NCBI RefSeq assembly: GCF_000518485.1
Contig: NZ_KI912443.1
Location: 62,001-126,000 of the forward strand
Source: Olleya marilimosa CAM030
GTDB lineage: Bacteria; Bacteroidota; Bacteroidia; Flavobacteriales; Flavobacteriaceae
Reading direction: 5' to 3'
DNA: 64,000 nt
Part shown: piece after piece, positions 33,694-43,320 of the stretch
Position numbering within the stretch: the stretch's first letter is position 1
Layout: each line of letters opens with the position of its first letter
Notes under the pieces: model-generated
Databases searched by the model: none
Seen by the model: the letters and a program-made list of their open reading frames with translations, nothing else
What the model was told of the DNA's origin: nothing
Made by a program: the position numbers and the translations under genes

Positions 33694-35285
33694 TGTCTAA
33701 ATCCAAAACATATTTTCCTTTAATAATAGGTGTTGCAATTGCAGCAGGAATCTTTATTGGTGGAAAGTTAAATTTTGGCGATTCATCGGATAGATTATTT
33801 ACCTCTAATAGTAAAAAGGATAAGCTTAATAGGTTAATAGATTATATTGACTACGAGTACGTAGAGGATGTTAATACTGACAGTATTGTAGATGTTACTG
33901 TTAATGGAATATTAGATAACTTAGATCCACACTCGGTTTATATTCCAAAAGAAAATATGCAAAAAGTTGCCGAAAACATGAAAGGTAACTTTGTTGGTAT
34001 TGGTATAAATTTTTACACATTTAAAGACACTATAACAGTAATTAAAACTATTGAAAATGGTCCAAGTGCAAGAGTAGGTATTGTTGGAGGAGATAGAATC
34101 ATATCTGCTAATGGCGAGTCGCTTTTGGGTGGAGGTTATAATAACGATACGTTAGTAGATAAGCTTAAAGGAGAGCGTTATACGCAATTGTTGCTAGAAG
34201 TGTATAGAAAAGGAGAGCCTAAATTATTAACTTTTAATGTTACTAGAGATGAGGTGCCAATAAAAAGTGTTGACGCAGCATACATGCTAACAAATCAGTT
34301 AGGATATATAAAAATTAATCGCTTTGCTGAAAGTACTTATAAAGAGTTTAAAAAGGCATTACTGAGTTTAAAAAAACAAGGAGCAACAAGTCTGGCTTTA
34401 GACTTAAGAGGTAATCCTGGTGGTTTTTTAGAGGTTGCAGTAAATATTGTTGACGAGTTTTTGGAAGATGATAAACTAATAGTTTACACAAGAAATAAAA
34501 AAGGAAAAGAGGACAGGAGTTATGCAACCAAAAAAGGTGACTTTGAAAAAGGACAGGTGTATGTAATGATAGATGAAAGCTCTGCTTCTGCATCAGAGAT
34601 TATTGCAGGTGCTTTACAGGATAATGATAAAGGGACTATTGTAGGTAGACGATCTTATGGTAAAGGGTTGGTGCAACGTGAAATGAAACTAGGAGATGGT
34701 AGTGCAGTTAGGTTAACTGTGTCAAAATATTATACACCAACAGGACGATCCATCCAACGATCTTATGATAACGGAAATAGAGACTATTATGATGATTATT
34801 CTGATCGTTTAAATAGTGGAGAACTTTTAGACGAAAGTAAAATTGAAGTCGCAGACTCCTTAAAGTTTACAACACCAAAAGGAAACATTGTGTATGGAGG
34901 AGGAGGTATAATACCTGACGTTTTTGTTCCGTATGACACTAAAATGTTAAACGAAACGTTGACTTTTCTTGAAAAAAGAGGGTATTTAAATAACTTTATT
35001 TTTGAGGAATTAGAAAAAGAACGTGAAGTGTATAAAAACATGTCTAAAGAAGACTTTTTTAATAACTTTAAAATCACAGATGAAGTTGTAAAGTCCTTTG
35101 AAGACTTTTTAAAAATTAAAACGCGCTCTAATATAGTTTTTGTAGCTTATAAAGAGGAAGTTAAGCATTATCTAAAGGCGACTTTAGCAGAGCAATTATT
35201 TGGTTTTGGGGCTTACTTTAAAATCCTAAATAAGCATGATGTAATGATTGATAAGGTTATAGATTTGTCCAATAACCAAAATTAA
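33693..35285 (+). CDS. S41 family C-terminal processing peptidase
   Basis: The 530-residue protease has an N-terminal membrane anchor/signal (about 7-23), a helical region, a PDZ domain (about 85-165; VGIVGGDRIISANGESLLGG) and the S41 catalytic domain (about 195-370). The catalytic Ser lies in DESSASASEIIAGAL and the Lys in RRSYGKGLVQ. The C-terminal 150 residues are a helical extension usual for Bacteroidota. CtpA-type enzymes process or degrade periplasmic proteins, often controlling peptidoglycan hydrolases. It overlaps the dCMP deaminase gene by 1 bp and the facing FAD-protein gene by 4 bp. Confidence 0.93.
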   Translation: MSKSKTYFPLIIGVAIAAGIFIGGKLNFGDSSDRLFTSNSKKDKLNRLIDYIDYEYVEDVNTDSIVDVTVNGILDNLDPHSVYIPKENMQKVAENMKGNFVGIGINFYTFKDTITVIKTIENGPSARVGIVGGDRIISANGESLLGGGYNNDTLVDKLKGERYTQLLLEVYRKGEPKLLTFNVTRDEVPIKSVDAAYMLTNQLGYIKINRFAESTYKEFKKALLSLKKQGATSLALDLRGNPGGFLEVAVNIVDEFLEDDKLIVYTRNKKGKEDRSYATKKGDFEKGQVYVMIDESSASASEIIAGALQDNDKGTIVGRRSYGKGLVQREMKLGDGSAVRLTVSKYYTPTGRSIQRSYDNGNRDYYDDYSDRLNSGELLDESKIEVADSLKFTTPKGNIVYGGGGIIPDVFVPYDTKMLNETLTFLEKRGYLNNFIFEELEKEREVYKNMSKEDFFNNFKITDEVVKSFEDFLKIKTRSNIVFVAYKEEVKHYLKATLAEQLFGFGAYFKILNKHDVMIDKVIDLSNNQN

Positions 35286-35887
35286 ATCTTATCGTGCACT
35301 TTAGTGTGCTTGCCATTATTCCATAAGGTTAAAATATCCGTTCCTACATGAGCACCACTTCCAGAAGCTATGGCAAACTGACTTCTCCAACCAGCTAAAG
35401 TACCAGCAACATAAAGGTTGTGTTTTATTAAATGGTCTGTGTTTTCTAGCCAAATCCTATCTTTTTCAATCGCAGCTTTTGGATGTGGTTTAACGTAGTT
35501 TTCTAATCCAGATATGGTTAATAAATTAGTGTAGCCAACAGCAATAACGACACGTTTAGTGGTGTAAGTATTTTTATTTGTGGTAACACTGTAGCCTAAA
35601 TCTATTTCAGTAATCTGTTCCGCTTTTTCCTTGTCAATCTGTAAAACTTCAGGGTAAAGGTTGGATAATTGCGTTAAGCCATCTTCAAGTAGGTCTTTGC
35701 CTAAAGTACCTGGTTTTAATCCTAAAACATTATTAAACAATGCGTTTTGTAAATGTGAGCTTTTTTGATGTGTAATTAAGGCTACTTTTTTTCCTTCAGC
35801 AAAAGGTTTTTTCAGTCCAGATCCTAAAATTAAAGCGCAAGATAATCCTGCAGCTCCAGCGCCAATTATTATAGTATCAAAATCCAT
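35282..35887 (-). CDS. FAD-dependent oxidoreductase, short thioredoxin-reductase-like
   Basis: The 201-residue protein has the FAD-binding GAGAAGLSCA motif (8-17) after the DTIIIG strand, and a C-terminal FAD segment NLYVAGTLAGWRSQFAIASGSG (about 157-178) of the thioredoxin-reductase type. The NADPH-binding domain and the redox CxxC of thioredoxin reductase are both absent, which explains the short length. The protein is complete, since start and stop fit the neighbours. It may use another electron partner. It is convergent with the S41 gene (4-bp overlap) and downstream of a 65-residue membrane protein gene (1-bp overlap). Confidence 0.8.
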   Translation of the reverse strand: MDFDTIIIGAGAAGLSCALILGSGLKKPFAEGKKVALITHQKSSHLQNALFNNVLGLKPGTLGKDLLEDGLTQLSNLYPEVLQIDKEKAEQITEIDLGYSVTTNKNTYTTKRVVIAVGYTNLLTISGLENYVKPHPKAAIEKDRIWLENTDHLIKHNLYVAGTLAGWRSQFAIASGSGAHVGTDILTLWNNGKHTKVHDKI

Positions 35888-36084
35888 TAGCTTTTACTTT
35901 TTAATTCTATTTTTTTTGAAATACGTAAAATATGAACTAAACAAATAGCACATAATGAGGCTAGTATGGTAATTATAGCTACAATACTTTTTCCTTCAAA
36001 AAGTGCAGAAAAATTAAGGTTTGTAGCATTGTATATTATTAGAATAACAGATATAATAGTTGTGATGTATGTAAATAGTTTCAT
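35887..36084 (-). CDS. Small two-span membrane protein
   Basis: The 65-residue protein has two hydrophobic helices (about 3-22 and 35-55) and a basic C-terminal tail (RISKKIELKSKS). The family is not recognised. Its stop overlaps the start of the FAD oxidoreductase gene by one base, so both are translated together. The coupling suggests a membrane partner or anchor for that protein, but this is inference. Confidence 0.7.
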   Translation of the reverse strand: MKLFTYITTIISVILIIYNATNLNFSALFEGKSIVAIITILASLCAICLVHILRISKKIELKSKS

Positions 36085-36112
36085 TAAAATAATTTTTATA
36101 AAAATACAACAA

Positions 36113-36694
36113 TTAGTTTAAAAGCACTTTGATATTGTCTGTAAACAGTTTGACTGCAATTGCTAATAATACTACGCCAAATACTTTTCTAATAATACTA
36201 ATTCCGTTTTGGCCAATAAGGCGTTCAATACGTTTTGATGTTTTTAAAACAATATAAATTACAATCACGTTTAAGATTACTGCTATTATAATATTTTTAA
36301 TATCATATTCGGCACGTAACGATAATAACGTGGTTAAACTTCCTGGTCCAGCTATCAAAGGGAAAGCTAACGGAAACACTGATGCAGTTAAAGGGTTAGT
36401 GTCTTCTTCTTTATAAAGTGTTATTCCTAAAATCATTTCTAAAGCAATAAAAAACAATATAAATGATCCAGCTACAGCAAAAGAGCTAACGTTAATACCA
36501 ATAAGGTTTAATATGCTTTTACCTAAAAACAAAAATGAGATTAATATAATTCCAGCTATAATTGATGCTTTTTCACTTTGTATGTGTCCTACTTTTTTGC
36601 GTAAATCAATAATTATAGGAATGTTACCTACAATATCGATTACAGCAAAAAGCACCATAAATACAGTAAATATTTCTTTAAAATTAATTGACAT
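36113..36694 (-). CDS. MarC family integral membrane protein
   Basis: The 193-residue protein has six predicted membrane helices and MarC signatures: VDIVGNIPIIIDL-type sequence near 17-33, AFPLIAGPGSLTTLLSL (about 108-124) and the C-terminal IIRKVFGVVLLAIAVKLF. Earlier claims that MarC controls antibiotic resistance are not supported in later literature as I recall, and its transport substrate is unknown. It is the first gene of a leftward group with the 65-residue protein (28-bp gap). Confidence 0.9.
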   Translation of the reverse strand: MSINFKEIFTVFMVLFAVIDIVGNIPIIIDLRKKVGHIQSEKASIIAGIILISFLFLGKSILNLIGINVSSFAVAGSFILFFIALEMILGITLYKEEDTNPLTASVFPLAFPLIAGPGSLTTLLSLRAEYDIKNIIIAVILNVIVIYIVLKTSKRIERLIGQNGISIIRKVFGVVLLAIAVKLFTDNIKVLLN

Positions 36695-36818
36695 GACTCT
36701 TGATTTTGATTATTTAAAAATTTTCGGCAAAAGTAGTCTTAATTCATTGAATTGTAGTACTAAACAAGCAATAAGTTTCTTGTTTTAAAATTATAGCTTC
36801 TACTTTAGCTAGATACTT

Positions 36819-36826
36819 TATATTTG
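36819..36826 (+). promoter_or_regulatory. -7 promoter element TATATTTG of the DUF3109 gene
   Basis: TATATTTG is an exact TANNTTTG match that ends 22 bp before the ATG at 36849. No TTG at a suitable distance was seen. Confidence 0.5.
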
Positions 36827-36848
36827 CAAAAAAGATATAAGTTATTTT

Positions 36849-37418
36849 ATGTTTCAATTAGGTAAAACTATAGTGTCTGAGGCTATAATCGAAAAGGATT
36901 TTATGTGTAATTTATCTGCATGTAAAGGAGCTTGTTGTATTGATGGAGATGCTGGTGCACCTCTAACTAAAGACGAAGCTCAAATATTAGAAGATATTTA
37001 TCCTAAAGTTAAACCTTTTTTACGTAAAGAAGGTATCGCTGCTATTGAAGCTCAGGGAACATCTATAGTTACAGATTTTGGAGACATAGAAACACCTTTA
37101 ATCAATGGTGCTGATTGCGCTTATGTTATTTTTGATAAGAAAAAAACTGCGCTTTGTGGTATTGAAGAAGCTTATAATCAAGGCGAGGTTAAATGGAAAA
37201 AACCCGTCTCTTGTCATTTGTACCCAATAAGGGTTAAGGATTATACCGAATTTTCTGCTGTAAACTATGATAAATGGGATATCTGTGATGATGCTTGTAC
37301 TTTAGGAAAAGAATTGCAAGTTCCAATTTACAAATTTGTAAAAGAAGCACTTATCAGAAAATTTGGAGAAGATTGGTATGCTGAGCTTGAAAAGGTTGCA
37401 GATACAATGACTAAGTAG
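36849..37418 (+). CDS. DUF3109 family cysteine-rich protein
   Basis: The 189-residue protein has conserved Cys in CNLSACKGACC (20-30), C-A-Y (about 96), ALCG, SCHLYP and WDICDDAC, nine in all. The pattern matches DUF3109 and is related to the YkgJ-type CxxxCxxCC iron/zinc cluster proteins. A metal or Fe-S cofactor is likely, but the reaction is unknown. There is no signal peptide or membrane helix. It is monocistronic with its own promoter, and the long nrd leader follows. Confidence 0.88.
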   Translation: MFQLGKTIVSEAIIEKDFMCNLSACKGACCIDGDAGAPLTKDEAQILEDIYPKVKPFLRKEGIAAIEAQGTSIVTDFGDIETPLINGADCAYVIFDKKKTALCGIEEAYNQGEVKWKKPVSCHLYPIRVKDYTEFSAVNYDKWDICDDACTLGKELQVPIYKFVKEALIRKFGEDWYAELEKVADTMTK

Positions 37419-38179
37419 TTTTGCAATACTAGCGTCTTTAGTGCCTCCATAAACAGTATATAAATTTAAGTCATTTGTTTTGTTTTGTTTTGGTCAAAAA
37501 TAAAGCAGAAAAATAGGTGTATCTCTTTCTTACTTTTTACTTAAAAAGATAAAAGGAGTAGTAACATTTTAGTTAGTCTACTTTTAAAAAAAATAAGTAA
37601 TTTTTAACTTTAAACAAGTTTAATTTTGATGCTAATTAGTGTTAGACTTTAAAGTGATTTTCTATTCTAGTAACACTTATTGTTTTACGTTGTTAATTAG
37701 CAAAATTTGGTTGCAAATACATTTAAGAATACAAAGTTTTTTTAATGAATTTTATTTTGTTTTTTAATAATCATTTCAAAATATATTTTTTGCGTTTATC
37801 TGTATGTTGCTGATAAATAAGATGGTATAAAACTGCTTTTAGCTAAAGGTTTCATAGCGACTACAGTGTTAGTCAGTTAGCAGGTTGGTACATATTTAAA
37901 ATTATGTACAATAAAAAATGACCATTAAACTACAAATTATTTTTGTTTGTTTATGTGTTTTTATGGATTAATTTCAATGTTAAAAAAATATTAAAATGTT
38001 AAAAAATCCGAAACGCCAACAACAGCCACTTGTAGACCTACATTTCAACAATCGATGTTAAAAACTTTGGAAACATTTAGCTTAAACAACCTTTTTAAAT
38101 CATAGATTATTTCCAATCTTTGTTAGTCCCAAGTCAAAGCTTAAAGTCGCAAATTATAATCACAGAAAAACACAATACA
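37419..38179 (+). promoter_or_regulatory. 760-bp gene-free leader upstream of nrdBA
   Basis: No convincing coding frame was found. The distal part has a 7-bp inverted repeat (GTACATA at 37888-37894 and TATGTAC at 37903-37909, spacer 8). The proximal 200 bp contain three copies of ATGTTAAAAA (37977-37986, 37996-38005, 38055-38064). Between the second and third copies lies an unusually GC-rich block for this region (near 38008-38040, CCGAAACGCC and ACAGCCACTTGTAGACC). A near -7 element AATCTTTG is at 38115-38122. This is probably the control region of ribonucleotide reductase, which is normally tuned to the cell cycle or dNTP level. The regulator is not identifiable; no NrdR consensus was found by eye. 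Confidence 0.5.
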
Positions 38180-39160
38180 ATGTCGCAAGAAGTAGAGCCA
38201 ATTTTAGCAGAAAATAAAGATAGATTCGTAATTTTTCCTATTCAACACCATGATCTATGGGAATGGTATAAAAAATCAGAAGCTAGCTTTTGGACTGCAG
38301 AAGAGATTGACTTACATCAGGATCTTACAGATTGGAAAAACAAGTTAAATGATGACGAGCGTTATTTTATAAAACACATTTTAGCATTTTTTGCTGCTAG
38401 TGATGGAATTGTAAATGAAAACTTAGCAGAAAACTTTGTTAACGAAGTACAATACAGTGAAGCTAAATTCTTTTATGGTTTTCAAATCATGATGGAAAAT
38501 ATACACAGTGAAACGTATTCTCTTTTAATCGATACTTACGTTAAAGACGAAAAAGAAAAAGACGGTTTATTTCATGCGATAGATACTTTTCCTGCTATTA
38601 AGAAAAAAGCAGATTGGGCTTTAAAATGGATTGAGTCTGATAGTTTTGCAGAGCGTTTAATTGCATTTGCAGCTGTAGAAGGTATCTTTTTCTCAGGTGC
38701 ATTTTGTTCAATATTCTGGTTAAAAAAACGTGGTTTAATGCCAGGATTAACATTCTCTAACGAGTTAATTTCTCGTGATGAAGGTGTACACTGTGATTTT
38801 GCAGTACACTTACATGAAAATCACTTAGTAAATAAAGTGCCAAAAGATCGTATTAGAGAAATTTTAATTGATGCTTTAAATATTGAGCGTGAGTTTATTA
38901 CAGAGTCTCTTCCTGCTAGTTTAATTGGGATGAATGCTAAATTAATGTCACAATATTTAGAGTTTGTAACTGATAGATTATTAGGAGAATTAGGTTGTGA
39001 AAAAGAATATAACACAACTAATCCGTTTGATTTTATGGATATGATTTCCCTACAAGGAAAAACAAACTTTTTCGAGAAAAGAGTATCAGAATATCAAAAA
39101 GCTGGTGTCCTTAATAAAGAAGAAGAATCAGACAAATTTAGTTTTGATGCCGATTTTTAG
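38180..39160 (+). CDS. nrdB: Class Ia ribonucleotide reductase, beta (radical) subunit
   Basis: The 326-residue subunit carries the diiron-tyrosyl radical. Iron ligands and radical Tyr are intact: the Asp/Glu in WTAEEIDL, then MENIHSETY (Glu, His and the radical Tyr with the same spacing as E. coli Glu115-His118-Tyr122), then AAVEGIFF (Glu) and [11 protein letters not shown] (Glu, His). The C-terminus FSFDADF is the acidic/aromatic tail that docks on NrdA. The ATG at 38180 is preferred over a TTG 20 codons upstream. The ATP-cone is in NrdA, not here. nrdA follows after 246 bp without an intervening terminator. Confidence 0.96.
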   Translation: MSQEVEPILAENKDRFVIFPIQHHDLWEWYKKSEASFWTAEEIDLHQDLTDWKNKLNDDERYFIKHILAFFAASDGIVNENLAENFVNEVQYSEAKFFYGFQIMMENIHSETYSLLIDTYVKDEKEKDGLFHAIDTFPAIKKKADWALKWIESDSFAERLIAFAAVEGIFFSGAFCSIFWLKKRGLMPGLTFSNELISRDEGVHCDFAVHLHENHLVNKVPKDRIREILIDALNIEREFITESLPASLIGMNAKLMSQYLEFVTDRLLGELGCEKEYNTTNPFDFMDMISLQGKTNFFEKRVSEYQKAGVLNKEEESDKFSFDADF

Positions 39161-39406
39161 GCAATAAAACTTCAGTTCTAAAGGGTTTAGTGTAATCTAC
39201 AAAACCAATATTTAGAGTCAACAAAATTTAAAATTAATAACAACGGTTATATTTTCGGCTTTAAGCCAAAAACAACCAATTGTTAGTATAAATTACCCCT
39301 TACAACTAAATTTAACAAGCTGTTAATCAGTCTGTTTTAAATTTGGAATAAAAAATTAACCCTTTTTCTGAAATGGTGTTCAGAAATAAATAAAACGTGT
39401 AAAAGT

Positions 39407-41881
39407 ATGTATGTAATCAAAAGAGACGGAAGAAAAGAGCAAATCATGTTCGATAAGATCACAGCAAGAGTAAGAAAACTTTGCTATGGATTAAATGAGT
39501 TAGTAGATCCATTAAAAGTTGCCATGCGTGTGATTGAAGGGTTATATGATGGAGTAACAACTAGTGAACTTGATAATTTAGCAGCAGAGGTTGCAGCAAC
39601 TATGACAACAGCTCATCCGGATTATGCTAGATTAGCAGCACGTATATCTGTATCTAATCTACATAAAAATACTAAAAAGACGTTTTCAGAGGTAATGCAC
39701 GACCTTTATGTTTACGTTAACCCAAGAACAGGTAAAAAAGCACCTTTATTATCTGACGAAGTATATAACGTTATTCAAGAAAATAAGGATAGACTAGACT
39801 CTACTATTATATATAACAGAGATTTTGGATACGATTATTTTGGGTTTAAAACACTAGAGCGTTCTTATCTATTAAAAATAAATGGTAAAATAGCAGAGCG
39901 TCCACAACATATGTTAATGCGTGTTTCAATAGGTATACATTTAAACGATTTAGATGCAGCTATTGAGACTTACGAGTTAATGTCCAAAAAATACTTTACA
40001 CACGCAACACCTACACTTTTTAACTCTGGTACACCAAAACCACAAATGTCTTCTTGCTTTTTATTAACCATGAAGGATGATAGTATTGATGGGATTTATG
40101 ATACTTTAAAGCAAACAGCTAGAATATCTCAGTCAGCTGGTGGTATTGGATTATCTGTACATAACGTACGTGCTACAGGTAGTTACATTGCAGGAACAAA
40201 TGGTACATCAAATGGTATCGTACCAATGTTACAAGTATTTAATGATACTGCACGTTATGTAGATCAAGGAGGTGGAAAGCGTAAAGGAAGTTTTGCTATC
40301 TATCTAGAACCTTGGCATGCAGATATTTTTGAATTTTTGGATTTAAAAAAGAATCATGGTAAAGAGGAAATGAGAGCAAGAGATTTATTCTATGCTATGT
40401 GGATTCCAGATTTATTCATGAAACGTGTACAAGAAGATAGCACATGGACTTTAATGTGTCCAAATGAATGTCCAGGAATGGCAGATGTACACAGTGACGT
40501 ATTTGAAGCCTTATATATTAAGTATGAAACAGAAGGTAAAGGTCGTAAAACCATTAAGGCTAGAGAGCTTTGGGAAAAAATCCTAGAATCTCAAATCGAA
40601 ACGGGAACACCTTACATGTTATATAAAGATGCGGCTAACCGTAAGACAAACCAAAGTAACTTAGGGACTATCAAGTCGTCTAACTTATGTACAGAGATTA
40701 TGGAATACACAGCTCCAGATGAGGTAGCTGTTTGTAACTTAGCGTCTATAGCATTACCAATGTTTATTAAAAATGGCGAGTTTGACCACAAGGAGTTATT
40801 CCGTATAACTAAACGCGTAACAAAAAACTTAAACCGAGTAATTGACCGTAATTACTATCCAGTAGAAGAAGCTAAAAACTCTAACATGCGTCACAGACCA
40901 GTAGGTTTAGGTGTGCAAGGTCTAGCAGATACGTTTATTAAATTACGTATGCCTTTTACAAGTGATGAAGCTAAAGCATTAAATCAAGATATATTTGAAA
41001 CGCTTTACTATGCTGCTGTAACAGCAAGTATGGAAGAAGCAAAAGCAGATGGACCATACCAAACTTATGAAGGATCTCCTATTAGTAAAGGACAATTCCA
41101 ACATAACCTATGGAATATCCAAGAGGACACGTTAAGTGGTCGTTGGGATTGGGATAAGTTAAGAGCAGATGTTATGAAACATGGTGTTCGTAACTCGTTA
41201 TTAGTCGCTCCAATGCCTACAGCCTCTACAAGTCAAATATTAGGTAATAACGAGTGTTTTGAGCCTTACACATCTAATATTTATACGCGTCGTGTATTAT
41301 CAGGAGAGTTTATTGTAGTAAACAAACATTTATTAGAAGACTTAGTAGAATTAGGACTTTGGAATGATAGTTTAAAAAACGAAATCATGCGTGCTAATGG
41401 ATCTGTACAAGGTGTAGAGGCTATACCGCAACACATTAAAGATTTATATAAAACAGTATGGGAGTTAAGTATGAAAGATATAATAGATATGTCTCGTCAA
41501 AGAGGATATTTTATTGATCAATCACAATCACTTAACTTGTTTTTAGAAGGTGCTACTATGGCTAAATTAACGTCAATGCATTTTTACGCTTGGAAGAGTG
41601 GATTAAAAACAGGTATGTATTACTTACGTACTAAGAGTGCAGTAGATGCTATTAAATTTACTGTAGAAAAAGAGAAAAAAGCAGAACCTATTGCAGAAGC
41701 AGTAGAGGTTGTGGATACAGAAGCTATATTACAAAAGCAACAACAAGCAGCTAACACAGCAGCTAAATTTGCTAATACAGCTAGTGCAGAAGCAGAACCT
41801 ATGACAGCAGAAGAAATGAAAGCATTAATCGCTCAGGCTAAAGAAGCGGAAGGTGATGACTGCTTAATGTGTGGTTCTTAA
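39407..41881 (+). CDS. nrdA: Class Ia ribonucleotide reductase, alpha subunit
   Basis: The 824-residue catalytic subunit reduces ribonucleoside diphosphates. The N-terminal ATP-cone (1-90, [18 protein letters not shown]) gives allosteric activity control. The active-site Cys are in [18 protein letters not shown] (thiyl Cys plus the nearby Glu) and [10 protein letters not shown]. The C-terminal swinging arm ends CLMCGS, the CxxC that accepts electrons from thioredoxin or glutaredoxin. A long Ala/Glu-rich linker (about 760-810) precedes it. It is cotranscribed with nrdB, and a terminator follows 48 bp downstream. Confidence 0.97.
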   Translation: MYVIKRDGRKEQIMFDKITARVRKLCYGLNELVDPLKVAMRVIEGLYDGVTTSELDNLAAEVAATMTTAHPDYARLAARISVSNLHKNTKKTFSEVMHDLYVYVNPRTGKKAPLLSDEVYNVIQENKDRLDSTIIYNRDFGYDYFGFKTLERSYLLKINGKIAERPQHMLMRVSIGIHLNDLDAAIETYELMSKKYFTHATPTLFNSGTPKPQMSSCFLLTMKDDSIDGIYDTLKQTARISQSAGGIGLSVHNVRATGSYIAGTNGTSNGIVPMLQVFNDTARYVDQGGGKRKGSFAIYLEPWHADIFEFLDLKKNHGKEEMRARDLFYAMWIPDLFMKRVQEDSTWTLMCPNECPGMADVHSDVFEALYIKYETEGKGRKTIKARELWEKILESQIETGTPYMLYKDAANRKTNQSNLGTIKSSNLCTEIMEYTAPDEVAVCNLASIALPMFIKNGEFDHKELFRITKRVTKNLNRVIDRNYYPVEEAKNSNMRHRPVGLGVQGLADTFIKLRMPFTSDEAKALNQDIFETLYYAAVTASMEEAKADGPYQTYEGSPISKGQFQHNLWNIQEDTLSGRWDWDKLRADVMKHGVRNSLLVAPMPTASTSQILGNNECFEPYTSNIYTRRVLSGEFIVVNKHLLEDLVELGLWNDSLKNEIMRANGSVQGVEAIPQHIKDLYKTVWELSMKDIIDMSRQRGYFIDQSQSLNLFLEGATMAKLTSMHFYAWKSGLKTGMYYLRTKSAVDAIKFTVEKEKKAEPIAEAVEVVDTEAILQKQQQAANTAAKFANTASAEAEPMTAEEMKALIAQAKEAEGDDCLMCGS

Positions 41882-41928
41882 TAATCTACTAGTAAGATTA
41901 TAAACTTGCTAGTATTAAGTGTTATATG

Positions 41929-41960
41929 AAAAAAAGCATCCATATTTGGATGCTTTTTTT
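41929..41960 (+). terminator. Terminator after nrdBA (GCATCC-type)
   Basis: AAAAAGCATCCA-TATT-TGGATGCTTTTT forms a stem with flanking A/T runs. The GCATCC stem is shared with two other terminators in this window. Confidence 0.88.
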
Positions 41961-42011
41961 TGTTTAAAAACTACAATAAATACTATATTACTAGACTAAA
42001 GTAAAGTTTTA

Positions 42012-42518
42012 ATGGAGGTATCTCAAAGTATAATATTACAATCAGAATGTAAACATTGTGAAACACCAGTTAAAGAAGACCACTCTTTTTGTTCTGAATG
42101 TGGTTTTCCATTAAAAGGAAGTGATCAGGATGTTGCTAAGTTTTATGCTAAACGCGTAATGGATAAGCGTAAAACAAACAATGCTCACGAAAAAATAAAA
42201 GCTGCTAGAAAAACACTATTTATAATAGCAGCAATTATAACCGTTTTTGGTTTTTTTATCTATTATAAAACACAAGATTTAGTGCCTTTAACCATAAATT
42301 TAGTAGTAAGTGTTGTGTATGTTGTTTTAGGTGTTTGGTCTAAACAGCGACCTTTAATTGCATTAATTTTGGGCTTATTGTTATACTTAACTTTAATTAT
42401 TATTACAGCTATTGCAGATCCATTAACACTAGTCGCAGGAATACTATGGAAAATATTAATCATTGGATATTTAGCCAAAGGGATTTATTCGGCATCCTCA
42501 ATAAATAAGGTTGCTTAA
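42012..42518 (+). CDS. Zinc-ribbon membrane protein
   Basis: The 168-residue protein starts with a zinc ribbon (CKHCETPVKEDHSFCSECG, about 13-31; two CxxC knuckles) and a charged helical linker. Four hydrophobic segments follow (about 68-85, 90-108, 114-135, 141-160). The family is not recognised. The next gene, overlapping by one base (TAATG), also starts with a zinc ribbon and is a membrane CPBP protease-like protein. The two probably act together at the membrane; the role is unknown. Confidence 0.72.
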   Translation: MEVSQSIILQSECKHCETPVKEDHSFCSECGFPLKGSDQDVAKFYAKRVMDKRKTNNAHEKIKAARKTLFIIAAIITVFGFFIYYKTQDLVPLTINLVVSVVYVVLGVWSKQRPLIALILGLLLYLTLIIITAIADPLTLVAGILWKILIIGYLAKGIYSASSINKVA

Positions 42519-43264
42519 TGATTATTTTGTGTAAAAATTGTAATTATATTTTTGAAACAGAAGTAAAGTTTTGTTCGCAATGTGGACAAGCTGTTGTTAA
42601 AAATGTATCTTCTACTAAACTTAAAAAAGTAGCCACTATCATTGGTTTTTACGTAGCCATGTTAGTGTATATGCTATTAGTGTATTATGTAGAGACTACG
42701 TTTCCTAATAATTTAGAAGCCGAAATTATTGTAGTCATAGGTTTTGCATGTATTGTATTGGGTTTTGCATCATTTGATTTAAAACCTGTATTACAATTAT
42801 ATAACAACAAAGCTATTAAGTTTAAGCATATAGTTTTTGCGGTTATTACACCTGTAGTAACAAGCTTTGTAGTTTATTTTTTTATTGGATTTATAAATAG
42901 TTTAGTAGCAGAAGGCGCATCTGTTAACTATTTTCAGGAGTATTTGTATTTAGATTATCCTTTATTTTGGGCCACTTTTTTTATAGCTTTAATGCCTGCG
43001 GTTATTGAAGAGTTAGCATTTAGAGGTGTGCTTTTTAACGCCTTAAAAGAGGTTACAACTACAAGATTAACCATTATTGCTACTGCATTTTTATTTGCGG
43101 TCATTCACTTTTCTATATTCTCCTTTTTATGGATTTTCCCGTTTGGATTATTATTAGGGTTTTTAAGAAGTCGTTACAATACGCTATGGCTAGGAATGAT
43201 TATTCATTTTATCCATAATTTTATAATTTTAATGATTGATTATTATAATTTCTACAATTATTAA
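42518..43264 (+). CDS. CPBP family intramembrane metalloprotease with N-terminal zinc ribbon
   Basis: The 248-residue protein has an N-terminal zinc ribbon (CKNCNYIFETEVKFCSQCG, about 5-23). About seven membrane helices follow with the CPBP (Rce1-like) motifs: PAVIEELAFRGVLF (EExxxR, about 164-177), FAVIHFSIF (His, about 198-206) and GMIIHFIHNFI (second His). Rce1-type enzymes cleave within the membrane; bacterial members include bacteriocin-immunity-like proteins. All catalytic residues are present. The fused zinc ribbon is also seen in the partner gene upstream. Confidence 0.88.
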   Translation: MIILCKNCNYIFETEVKFCSQCGQAVVKNVSSTKLKKVATIIGFYVAMLVYMLLVYYVETTFPNNLEAEIIVVIGFACIVLGFASFDLKPVLQLYNNKAIKFKHIVFAVITPVVTSFVVYFFIGFINSLVAEGASVNYFQEYLYLDYPLFWATFFIALMPAVIEELAFRGVLFNALKEVTTTRLTIIATAFLFAVIHFSIFSFLWIFPFGLLLGFLRSRYNTLWLGMIIHFIHNFIILMIDYYNFYNY

Positions 43265-43265
43265 T

Positions 43266-43299
43266 AAAAAAAAAGCATCCAATTTCTGGATGCTTTTTT
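43266..43299. terminator. Terminator between the CPBP and OmpA genes (GCATCC-type)
   Basis: A9-GCATCCA-ATTTC-TGGATGC-T6 is a strong stem-loop between converging genes and can serve both. Confidence 0.87.
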
Positions 43300-43320
43300 A
43301 ATAAATTATATCGTGTCTAA

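Noticed and set aside
37976-38060. AATGTT units before nrdB as a PHO box
   Set aside because: The spacings are 19 and about 59 bp, not 11, so they do not fit the pattern of the phosphate region.
39230-39290. GGCT-TTA-AGCC hairpin between nrdB and nrdA
   Set aside because: The stem is only four to five bp with no T run on the plus strand, so it cannot be called a terminator separating the two subunits.
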